Origin: Nocardia lijiangensis NBRC 108240
GTDB lineage: Bacteria; Actinomycetota; Actinomycetes; Mycobacteriales; Mycobacteriaceae
Length of the DNA: 64,000 nt
Assembly (NCBI RefSeq): GCF_001613045.1
Contig: NZ_BDBP01000044.1
Coordinates: 1-64,000 of the forward strand
Direction of reading: 5' to 3'
This document shows positions 54,301-58,823 of this stretch, in pieces; the stretch's first letter is position 1; each line of letters begins with the position of its first letter. Both the position numbers and the translations under genes were made by a program. The notes under the pieces are model-generated. The model made no database searches. It was not told where the DNA came from and worked only from the letters and a program-made list of their open reading frames with translations.

Positions 54301-55736
54301 AAATCCAGCGAAACACCTTCCCTGGCAAGGACATAGGAGACCAGCACGGTCGCGCCGGAGGGCGCGACTCGGCCCAGCGTCGCGGCGTAGTCGACATCGG
54401 GGTGGGCGGTGAGCGCGGCGTCGATCTCACCGAGTTCGATGCGGAAGCCGCGGATCTTCACCTGGAAGTCGGTGCGGCCGAGGTACTCGATGTCGCCGTC
54501 CGCGGTGCGGCGCACCAGGTCGCCGGTGCGATACATCCGCGCGCCCGCGTCCGCACCGAACGGGCAGGCCACGAATCGTTCCGCCGTGAGCGCCGCCCGC
54601 CCCAGGTAGCCCTGCGCCAGCGCGGGGCCGGAGAGGTAGAGCTCGCCGGTGACGTCGGCGGGCACCGGACGCAACCGCGCGTCCAGCACCAGCGCGCCGA
54701 CGCCGGGGAAGGCGGCGCCGATGGTGATCGGCTGCCCGGGCGCCAGCGCGGCGCTTCCGGTCGCGAGGATGGTGGCCTCGGTGGGACCGTAGCCGTTGTA
54801 GAACGATCGCCCCGCGACCGCCCACCGCTCGACCAGTCCGGGACCGAACGCGTCACCCGCGACGACCACGACCCGCAACGCGTCGAGCCCGGCCGGGTCG
54901 ACCGATTCCAGCGCGGCGGGCGTGATCAGCATGTGGGTGACACGCTCGCGGCGCAGCAGGTCGGCGAGCTCGGGACCGCCGAACACCGTCGGCGGGGACA
55001 CCACGAGTGTCGCGCCGGAACCGAAGGCGAGCAGCAGTTCGAGCACCGACACGTCGAAGTTCGGCGAGCACACGTGCAGAATCCGCGCGCCCGCGTCCAC
55101 CGCGTAGCGCTCCCGCGCGGCGGTGACCAGGCTCGCGAGACCGGCGTGGGTCACGACGACGCCCTTCGGGCGGCCGGTCGAGCCGGACGTGTAGATGACG
55201 TAGGCCGGATGCTGTTCGGTCAGCGCGCGCACCCGGTCGACGTAGGAGATCGGGTGCGCGGGCCGTGCCGCGATCCGCTCCCGGTGCTGCTGCTCGTCGA
55301 GCTCGAGCCAGTCGATGCCCGTGCCGAGCTGCGAGCGGTGCGCCGAGGCGGTCAGGCCGAGCACGGCCCCGGAGTCGGCGACGAGGTAGGCGATGCGTTC
55401 CTCAGGCAGGGCGGGGTCGACCGGCACATAGGCCGCTCCGGTCTTCGCGATGGCCCAGACGGCCAGCACCGACTCGATCGAACGGGTGAAGCCGATGGCG
55501 ACGACGTCACCGGGGCCGACGCCGCGGTCGATCAGTTCCCGCGCCAGTCGCGACGAGGACCGGTCCAGCTCGGTGTAGGTGAGTTCGCGCCGGTCCGCCG
55601 GATCGCCGGTCGGGTCATAGCTGAGGGCTATCGTATTGGCCGCGGACTCGACCGCGGCGGTCAGCAGCTGGACGAAAAGCGGATTACTCGACCTCCGACG
55701 AATTCGACCCCGAACAGCACGACGAACTCCATCCAT
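39372..55736 (-). CDS. Four-module nonribosomal peptide synthetase with terminal thioesterase (5454 aa)
   Basis: Order with rough residues: A1 15-520 (TSGSTG near 185), T1 GGDSI near 563, E1 HHYVIDGVSW near 755; C2 HHILLDGWS near 1242, then a half condensation domain 1555-1800, A2, T2 GGDSI near 2335, E2 near 2525; C3 near 3015, a second half domain 3325-3570, A3, T3 LGGNSL near 4088; C4 HHIAGDGFS near 4278, A4, T4 near 5144, TE GWSLGG near 5285. There is no starter C domain, so A1 loads the first residue directly. E1 and E2 predict D-configured residues 1 and 2, giving a tetrapeptide released by TE. A4 core positions read DVWH by hand; I do not assign substrates. The start is ATG 55736; an upstream in-frame ATG at 55763 is possible. 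Opposite-strand frames here are shadows. Confidence 0.95.
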   Translation of the reverse strand: MDGVRRAVRGRIRRRSSNPLFVQLLTAAVESAANTIALSYDPTGDPADRRELTYTELDRSSSRLARELIDRGVGPGDVVAIGFTRSIESVLAVWAIAKTGAAYVPVDPALPEERIAYLVADSGAVLGLTASAHRSQLGTGIDWLELDEQQHRERIAARPAHPISYVDRVRALTEQHPAYVIYTSGSTGRPKGVVVTHAGLASLVTAARERYAVDAGARILHVCSPNFDVSVLELLLAFGSGATLVVSPPTVFGGPELADLLRRERVTHMLITPAALESVDPAGLDALRVVVVAGDAFGPGLVERWAVAGRSFYNGYGPTEATILATGSAALAPGQPITIGAAFPGVGALVLDARLRPVPADVTGELYLSGPALAQGYLGRAALTAERFVACPFGADAGARMYRTGDLVRRTADGDIEYLGRTDFQVKIRGFRIELGEIDAALTAHPDVDYAATLGRVAPSGATVLVSYVLAREGVSLDFSELSRFAGAALPGHMVPSAFVMLDAIPLTANGKLDRQALPEPVFEAAVSRAPEGAVETRIAELFAQVLGVRRVGAEDSFFAAGGDSILSIQLVSRARAAGILFTPQDVFEHRTVAGLARVAVVGGESAPMLAELPGGGVGEIPLTPVLAAYLAGGRSYGRFTQHMVLALPEHIDRAGLVATLTAVLDHHDMLRARVRSVDGQWRLNSLPAGAMDVDALLTRVDVPTGLDLEDLSETASAAMDAALDTLDPAAGRMIACTWLSREDGRDALIVAAHHYVIDGVSWRILIADLVAAWAQHDGGQRITLPAVGTSFRRWAHGLAEAAADRADELPYWRRTLAVADPPLGARALDPAVDTSDTVRRFTVEVSAEVTHAVLTELPTLYRAGANDGLLAALALATRAWWATRGVDAAATRVRLEGHGREEATVAGADLTRTVGWFTTMYPVALDLSGIDAEAAWRGGEATAAVLKAVKEQLLAVPDKGIGFGMLRYLNPEAELGGALGQIGFNYLGRISAGDLPEALTDRSWLPTDDWGAPDAAQDPAMPAAAVVDINALVSDTDSGAQLTASFAYASDILDADAVQELADHWVAALTVLAGHVRDSSAGGLTPADVPLVRVGQAELDTWRRERPGLVDVLPLSPLQLGLLFLTQISPTADPYLLQLSVELSGAIDLDRLRRAAQAVLDRHSILRSAFGSSAVGAAVQFVGEGLEVPWRVVDTPDADPAAFFTAEQRLGFDPARAPLLRFTVYRGDFGRTHLVLTAHHILLDGWSMPLLMKDLLISYAADGVSSPLPRIRPYRDYLAWLAHYDRDAALRTWGRALDGLTPTMLAASVAPPAHPAEGYGVCAADLSQAETAALTAFAAAAEVTVNTVVQAAWGLVLAACAGRDDVVFGAVVSGRPPQLDGVDDMVGLFANTVPVRVRFDAGTSLQQLVTRLQAEQVSLLDGHHVGLADIQRAAGAGELFDSLLAYESYPVDADGLRQAYGSIDGLEIVDLQAVNYTHYPVAVQVDMGAELRLQVQHRHDTITAPAARALADRLRTLLGEFVEAPERTATETLALLDDRNDLIAQTRYWRDALADLPDELNLPTDRPRPAAPTGADGRVGFAIDADLHRRLHQVARTADTTVFTVVHATFAVLLARLSGADDIAIGTPVTDGSGNTLVLRTSVPGDLPFVHLLAHAKDVALQAFARIDLPFDGLAALLDSDHPLVRTMFSAGDRAPHAVEPSGSGDPHAKYDLSLHIREHAAGIAADFTFSRALFDERTVQVFAERLLRLLAAAVRRPEVHVGDLPLLDAHEQALLTRVAADDVMATGLLPDLLTSGVALGRDRIAVRDRNRSIGYGELDERTSRLARVLIRRGVGPERSVAVALPRSADLVAAVLAIAKAGGAHVPIDPGYPAERVRHMVSDSGAVLGITSAEYADRLPGGVDWLLLDDPATERECADRSPGPVTDADRLAPLRMRHPAYVIYTSGSTGVPKGVTVTHAGLGGMLDETVKRYRLEPHHRFLQVCSPCFDPSVLEWLCAFSVGATLVVVPPGVVGGAELGDLLRDEAVTHTIITPAVLGTVDPAGLDALAVVAVGGDVTTPELLAKWQPGRRYLNAYGPTEATIVSSFAELSAGQPITIGTPVHGLSALVLDARLNPVPPGVAGELYLAGGALARGYRNRAGLTAERFLPNPWGGPGARMYRTGDVVRLRPASVCTAAGSRSAPWDLDYVGRADTQVKVRGFRIELGEIDAVVAGHDDVGFAVTIGRTMVSGSTALVSYVLAAPGRTVDPALVTEHAARILPSHMVPSAIVVLDELPLTTNGKLDRKALPETVFETTPTRAPLGPLESRLAELFAQVLGVQSVGANDSFFAVGGDSIMSIQLVSRAKGAGIVFTARDVFEHKTVAGLARVATADADAAPTVLAELPGGGVGEVPLTPVLAEFLTNGSCDRFAQTVVLALPDGIDRAGLVATIAAVLDRHEVLCSRVWQDDGRWRFETLTRDAVDADALVIEIDATAVADSELTRTGSAAMASALTALDPAAAKMIAFAWVRRTGARDMLAVAAHHYVIDGVSWRILIPDLALAWAQRAAGQPIALPAVGTSFRRWAHGLADAAAGRAAEAGYWQRVLTTPDPLLGARTVDCAIDTEPTMRSITVQVPVEVTEAMLTTLPALYRGGVNDGLLAALALSVRAWRARRGVDAPTTRIRLEGHGREETAVPGADLTRTLGWFTSIYPVAIDLSGIDTVQALADGAVLATVLKTVKEQLLAVPDKGIGFGMLRHLDPGTAGRLTGDIGQIGFNYLGRASAGGAVDQIDGSWLPAADLGEIEIEYDPALPAGAVIDINAIVADTATGPRMEASFRYPSGILDEAAVRELADDWTAALAAVAGHVRHPAAGGLTPSDVPLTRVSQAELDRWRRTYPGLSDVLPLSPLQSSLLVLIELLAGSVDAYIIQLAAELTGELDTNRLRRAAQTILDRHANLRSAFVATADGTPVQLVVDGIEMPWRIVDGVTDADLPDLLAAEQRTEFDPAVAPLLRFTLYRTDSGRSHLVLTGHHILLDGWSMPLLMKELLVLYATGGDASPLPPVRPYRDYLRWLSQQDREGAERAWSEVLAGATATMLAPELTWPAASGNGFGLCEFELSAAQTAELTAYAAAAEVTANTVIQAAWGLVVAASTGRDDVVFGATISGRPAELDGIGEMIGLFVDAIPVRIRFDRGTTVRALIDGVQAEQVSLLDHHHLGLGAIQRVAGQGELFDTMLVFESYPVDVEGLRQASGALDGVRVDGLDGADYTHYPITVLVFLGSRTLVQMKYRRDIVADATAQAVADRLRRVLGDLLDAPDRAAAETALLLDVESDDSITRSRYWRTALAGLPDLELPAGGPRAARGPDDRGRVAFSVPDEVHRGLRVLADTAGVTWSAVVRTALAVLLARLSGVDDVSIGSPVRDGRSAEVVLRTRVDRRARFVDLLPDAHRVELEGFAHSGIPFDELVELLGVGRSSARHPLFQAALSFQGPAEAVGDLALSLTDDSSGLRGEMCYARDRFGDFDADTFAQRFVRVLSALAERPDLPVGDLPLLAADEHERLTRMGGGSLAAVGTLPDLLVRGVRFGRDRIAVRDAGGGYTYGELDELSSRLARVLIERGVAPETVVALAMRRSYEMIVAVWAVAKAGGAYLPVDPTYPAERVRYMIADSGAALGITVSDQAAGLSGAVEWLLLDDPAVRARCAAHSAAAPVDADRRAPLRLSHPAYVIYTSGSTGRPKGVAVTHAGLGGLVGHTVDMLRLAPEHRMLHVCSPSFDQSVEELSSAFYSGATLVIAPPDIVGGAELHDLLRAERVTHTIITPALLGTVDPSGLDDLAVVSAGGEATTPELVARWQPGRRFINGYGPTEATIGATYTTLLAGQRVTIGRPVPGVWATVLDERLHPVPAGVAGELYLAGPALARGYHGRSGATADRFVAHPWMPGERMYRTGDLVRWVPAVESGGWELECLGRTDFQVKVRGFRIELGEIDAVLGGHPLVDYAVTVGRENPSGVTVLVSYVTGRGIDADRLSRWAARTLPSHMVPAAIVVLDEVPLTAVGKLDRNALPEPEFAARVFREPSTAMERTVAEVFTEVLGIDRIGADDDFFELGGNSLLATRVTARLGAAVEARVPVRLLFAAPTIAGCARKVAELTGAGGRPALVAGQRPERIPLSPAQQRMWFLNRFDTGSAAYNLPVAIRLTGDLDSEAMRQAFTDLVVRHEILRTVYPQLADGPVQVVLPPGHPGVPLLRVRAVADVETAVAELLSTAFDVTAEVPVRAVLFQGGDREFVLAMVVHHIAGDGFSGGPLTRDLAAAYAARALGQAPQWTPPAVQYADYALWQRALLGHEDEPGSLAAQQIAYWREALAGLPDQLELPRDRPRPAVQSFAGGRVPLRIEPSTHAALAELARAQGATLFMVVHTALAVLLARLSGTEDIAIGTPVAGRGEAVLDDLIGMFVNTLVFRTRVDPDADFTELLARQRDTDLQAFANADVPFERLVEVLNPARSTARHPLFQVGLSFQNLAEVRMELPGLTIAPWETDRQLAQFDLHVIVADSYDEAGTPAGIGGFFTYAADLFDESTVRGFVDRFVRVLDAVAADVAVPVGAIDLLAPEESTRILAAWNDTAHRVDASATLVSLLDETVAAMPESVALVAADGHPTRYAELDARVNRLARYLISLGVGPESRVALALRRSVDLVVAMYAVSKAGGAYVPVDPDQPAQRTEYILETAAPVCVLTDADADFTTSAAPVVRLDRLDLSAMDSSVLTDLDRLAPLRAEHTAYVIFTSGSTGRPKGVAVSHGAIVNQLLWKTAEFDMRADDVVLLNTAATFDVSVWEFWSPAVRGGRLVIAAPGGHRDPAYLNDLMAREGVTTLHMVPSMLDVLLLAGRLPDSLRRVLAIGETLPAALARRFAAAAPNTALFNVYGPTEAAVSITNHPVRPADEVVVPIGVPLWNSQVYVLDSRLRPVPVGVPGELYLAGAQLARGYFGRLDLTAERFVANPFGAGERMYRTGDLVTWNAAGELECLGRTDFQVKIRGFRIELGEIDAVLAEHPEVDFAVTVGRENAAGATVLVSYVMAPGLDSSLLIEWAARTLPSHMVPAAIVVLDEVPLTPVGKLDRAALPEPELAARAYRAPSTALETTTCEVFAEVLCVDRIGLDDNFFELGGNSLIATALTARLSEAVAVPIPVMWVFTAPTPAGIVAELRAGGADSADAAFDMLLPLRTSGTAEPLFCIHPIGGIAWSFAGLAAHLDADRPLYGLQSPALSSADQLPDSIEDWARLYVEQIRAVQPEGPYHLLGWSLGGVLAHAMAVQLQDEGEQVALLGMLDSHLRGGSDLPVAATPVPVPELLGGLLGEQVVEFGLDDIVDLSQLAERLSALPEPFASFGAARIERVVDAAGASVALDAAYRPRPFDGDLVYFTAAQDDSTGSAGASTWSAAITGSVHNHALDTTHWRMTSDPALRRIAEALRAWW

Positions 55737-56171
55737 CCGAGTACTACATCCCTCTCGCGTCATGCCCGCTCGAGACCCACGAACCCGGTCGGATCCGGTC
55801 CGCCGTCCAGCGGCCCGGTGTCGAACAAAGCAAGAAGGAATCGATCGTCGGGGCAATTTCGGCCCCTATCAGACCACAGGTCGCGACGTCGTGACGGCTC
55901 AGCGACATCTGCCCAGGCAGGGGCCTGCCTAGCCGATTGCCAGATCTTAGCCACACATCTGTGTGACTCAGACACCCGACCGCCGCCGTGTGACCTAGGA
56001 CATGCCGATCGCTACGCCGCCACGGCGCGACGAGACGTCACGCCGGTCTCGTCGGCGGCGCCAGGGCCAGGCCGGATCGAGGTCGCCTGGGGATAGCTTC
56101 GGACGGGCCCGGGCCGAACCGCGCATACCATGCCCGGCCGGACGGGTCGCGCTCGCGCGGGCCGACGTCCC
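55737..56171. other. Gap upstream of the NRPS with a strong hairpin
   Basis: No gene is supported. CGACGAGAC (56028-56036) pairs perfectly with GTCTCGTCG (56046-56054). It may terminate the amidotransferase transcript, whose stop is about 118 bases away, or bind a regulator of the NRPS. The NRPS promoter should lie between this hairpin and 55760. Confidence 0.5.
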
Positions 56172-56909
56172 CTACTCGCCGCGATATCGGGTGACGAAGC
56201 GGCGCAGAATCTCTGGCGGGACCGTGATCGTCTCGCGGTGGCCGAGCTCGGTGAGGTAGTCCGCTTCCTCCGGCTTGAAGTACCCCGCGTGGCGATAGGC
56301 GTCGATGCGGATCGCGAGACCGTGGCCATCCAGCTCGGGGTGGAACTGGGTTGCGTACACGTGCTGTCCGGTTCGGATCATCTGCACCGGGCAGCTGGAC
56401 GAGCCCGCAAGCAAGGTCGCGCCGGGGGGCACATCCTGGCAGGCCTCCTTGTGGCCGACGAAGGCGCGGAACGACCGCGGGAGATCGCGCAGGAGGGAAT
56501 CGGCGGCGGCGCTGTCGGTCAGCTCGATGGTCTGCGCGCCCGCCGTCTCGGCGTACCGGTCGCCGCCGACCTCCCCGCCGAGCACGTCGGCGAGAACGCC
56601 CAATCCGTAGCAGGCGCCGAGATACGGGAAGTCACGGCCGACGATCTCGGTGACCAGCTTCTTCAGCCGTGGCTCGAAGCGCTTCTGATAGCCGTACTTG
56701 TTCGCCTCGGGGCTGCTGACATTGCTCGGTCCGCCGCCGACGATGACCGCCGCGTAGTCGTCGAGCTCGACATGGGGCAGCTCCTCGTCCATGTGCACCC
56801 GCACCACATCGCCGGCGTCGAGATCTCCGGCGCGCAGGATCGCAAAGTACTCGTCATCCGCCGCGGCGCGCTCGGGCCGCAACTGCAAGAGCAAGCAGGG
56901 CTTGGCCAT
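56172..56909 (-). CDS. Class I glutamine amidotransferase, GMP synthase-like (245 aa)
   Basis: The catalytic triad is visible: C100 in LGACYGLG, H190 and E192 in QFHPE. VIVGGGPSNVSSPEA (56-70) is the glycine-rich region. The protein has no synthetase domain, so it is a free GATase like those of the GuaA-N/YfeJ group that hydrolyse glutamine or gamma-glutamyl compounds. The ATG at 56909 gives MAKPCLLLQLRPE. It is upstream of the NRPS on the same strand but 435 bases away, so a shared transcript is not assured. Confidence 0.9.
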   Translation of the reverse strand: MAKPCLLLQLRPERAAADDEYFAILRAGDLDAGDVVRVHMDEELPHVELDDYAAVIVGGGPSNVSSPEANKYGYQKRFEPRLKKLVTEIVGRDFPYLGACYGLGVLADVLGGEVGGDRYAETAGAQTIELTDSAAADSLLRDLPRSFRAFVGHKEACQDVPPGATLLAGSSSCPVQMIRTGQHVYATQFHPELDGHGLAIRIDAYRHAGYFKPEEADYLTELGHRETITVPPEILRRFVTRYRGE

Positions 56910-57097
56910 GTACCGATTGTGCAAGATCGGAGGCCGCGGAGGGCGTTGCGACGGGCCGTTACCGCGGCCGAGTCGCCCCGCGCGAGGGACCGACCCCAGT
57001 TTCGGTGGCCCACCTTTCCTCGTCTGTCGGCGACGCCGCCGCCATCGATAGCGTCTCCGGCGGCGGCTCCCCTCGCCGCCCGAAAGGAATCTCTCGA

Positions 57098-57304
57098 ATG
57101 CGTAAGCACCTGCGCGCCGGCATGCTCGTCGGCGCAATCCTGCTCGCTCCGCTGGCCACCGCCGTGCCCGCCTCGGCCATCCCGCTGGAGCCCGCCGCAC
57201 CCGCCCAGCAGTCCGAGCCGGTCGTCGGCCATGGCTGCATCGGCGGCGGTCCACACTGGAACTGCCTGCTGAGCTCGCTGTCGGCGGGCGGTTCCAGCAA
57301 GTAG
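57098..57304 (+). CDS. Small secreted Cys-containing peptide (68 aa)
   Basis: A signal peptide (MRKHLRAGMLVGAILLAPLA up to PASA) leaves about 40 residues rich in Pro, Ala and Ser. Two Cys (GHGCIGGG and WNCLL) lie nine residues apart and could form a small loop. No family is recognised. AAAGGA lies nine bases before ATG 57098. A tandem repeat and a terminator follow. Confidence 0.75.
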   Translation: MRKHLRAGMLVGAILLAPLATAVPASAIPLEPAAPAQQSEPVVGHGCIGGGPHWNCLLSSLSAGGSSK

Positions 57305-57318
57305 CAATCTCGAACGAC

Positions 57319-57350
57319 CCACAGCTTGGTCGAACCACAGCTTGGTCGAA
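57319..57350. repeat. Perfect 16-base tandem duplication
   Basis: CCACAGCTTGGTCGAA occurs twice without gap, between the secreted-peptide gene and its terminator. Confidence 0.9.
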
Positions 57351-57353
57351 TCG

Positions 57354-57387
57354 CGAAACCCCTTCCGAATGGCCGGAGGGGGTTTCG
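57354..57387 (+). terminator. Terminator of the secreted-peptide gene
   Basis: CGAAACCCC pairs with GGGGTTTCG, and TCCG/CGGA extends the stem around a short loop. Confidence 0.8.
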
Positions 57388-57531
57388 TAGTCCGGCCATC
57401 CGGAGGCACGCACGGGTTCCGATGTGCCTCGAACCTGTTGCGACGTAGGTCACATCCCGCTACCCTCCATTCATTCTGAGACGAATTGGTCTCACATGCG
57501 GGCCGCGGCCCGCGGAATGTCGAGGAAGAAT

Positions 57532-58416
57532 ATGGACTCTCCACTCGTATCCGTCGGCCTGCCACTGGCTTTGGCCGTGATCATGTTCGGCCTGGGATTG
57601 TCGCTGACGGTCGCGGACTTCACGCGCATCGCACGAAACCCGAAGACGGTCGCGATCGCGCTCGCGTGCCAACTGGTGGTGCTGCCGGTCGCCGCGTTCG
57701 GCTTGGTGCTGTTGTTCGATCTGCCGCCGATCCTCGCGGTCGGGATGATGCTGCTCGCGTCCTCGCCGGGCGGGACCACCGCGAACCTGTTCAGCCACCT
57801 GTTCCGCGGCGACGTCGCGCTCAATGTGTCGCTCACCGCGGTCAATTCGATCATCGCGGTGGTCACGGTGCCGCTGGTGACCAACTTCGCCATCGACTAT
57901 TTCGAACCCGATCAGGGCGCGGGCACGGTCGGCCTGCAGTTCGGCAAGGTGGTCCAGGTGTTCGCGATCGTGCTGATTCCGGTCGCGATCGGGATGACGG
58001 TGCGGCGGGTGTCGAGCGCTTTCGCCGATCGCATGGATCGGCCGGTGCGCATCGGTTCGGCGCTGACGCTGATGCTCGTCGTTGTCGGCACCATGGTCGC
58101 CGAGCGCGACAACCTGGTCGACTACGCCGTCGACGTCGGCGCCGTCACCACACTGTTCTGCCTGCTCAGCCTGACCGCGGGCTACTTCCTCCCCCGCTGG
58201 CTCGGCGTCGACGACCGCCAGGCGATCGCCTGCTCGATGGAAGTGGGCATCCACAACAGCACCATCGCGATCACCATCGCCATCAGCGTCCTGGACAGCA
58301 CCGAAATGGCCGTTCCCGCAGCCGTTTACGGCGTACTCATGTTCCCGCTCGCCACCGCCGTCGGCTGGCTGCTCACCCGCGGCCAGCCCAGAACCGCCCT
58401 CGCCGAAACAGCCTGA
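57532..58416 (+). CDS. Bile acid:sodium symporter (BASS) family transporter (294 aa)
   Basis: Eight to ten hydrophobic helices are visible. LLASSPGGTTANLFSHLFRGDVALNVSLTAVN near residues 76-107 and EVGIHNSTIAITIA near 240-253 are the two crossover motifs typical of the BASS/ASBT fold. Members carry organic anions, pantothenate or other metabolites with sodium; the substrate here is unknown. The ATG at 57532 follows GAGGAAGAAT. No regulator is adjacent. Confidence 0.93.
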   Translation: MDSPLVSVGLPLALAVIMFGLGLSLTVADFTRIARNPKTVAIALACQLVVLPVAAFGLVLLFDLPPILAVGMMLLASSPGGTTANLFSHLFRGDVALNVSLTAVNSIIAVVTVPLVTNFAIDYFEPDQGAGTVGLQFGKVVQVFAIVLIPVAIGMTVRRVSSAFADRMDRPVRIGSALTLMLVVVGTMVAERDNLVDYAVDVGAVTTLFCLLSLTAGYFLPRWLGVDDRQAIACSMEVGIHNSTIAITIAISVLDSTEMAVPAAVYGVLMFPLATAVGWLLTRGQPRTALAETA

Positions 58417-58561
58417 GGCACAACGCCTGGGTCGACTCGGCGACGGCCTGTCCTGCCTTCCGATCAGCGCGTCCGGGACCACCGCTCGATCATGAGGCCG
58501 AGCCAGGGCTTGGTTGTGCGGGACAGCGATTCATGCAATGCGACTGCCGGGCGGTGCAGGT

Positions 58562-58726
58562 TCACTCGCCCGGGTCGTCGCCATCCGCGCGCGCCGGGCG
58601 GGACAACCGCACCACACCGGCGTCCAGGTCCACGTCGAGCCGCGGCTCGTACACCTGCCCGTCGCTGTCCGCACTGCTTTCGTCCGTCAGCTTCTTGCTC
58701 GGGAACAGCTCACCGATGACGCCCAC
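58562..58726 (-). CDS. Small acidic actinobacterial protein (54 aa)
   Basis: VGVIGELFPSKKLTDE is followed by an acidic segment ending RLDVDLDAGVVRLSR and an acidic tail. The layout resembles the short DUF6191-like proteins of actinomycetes. The GTG start at 58726 is close to GGAGG; a longer frame to 58834 is possible. No function is known. Confidence 0.6.
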   Translation of the reverse strand: MGVIGELFPSKKLTDESSADSDGQVYEPRLDVDLDAGVVRLSRPARADGDDPGE

Positions 58727-58823
58727 ACCTCCACGATAGCCGCGCTGGGGTGGCCTCGTCCTTCGGCCGGGCGCTGCGCAAAACCCTTGCCCGGGGCGCG
58801 CGGGGCGGGCATAGAGTTCACCC

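Noticed and set aside
39372..55736. The NRPS as a nocobactin/mycobactin siderophore synthase
   Set aside because: There is no salicylate-loading, cyclisation or hydroxylation gene, and the module order A-T-E first does not fit.
56910..57413. A longer glutamine amidotransferase starting at 57413
   Set aside because: The extension is Arg-rich, lies opposite the secreted-peptide gene, and the conserved protein begins at 56909.
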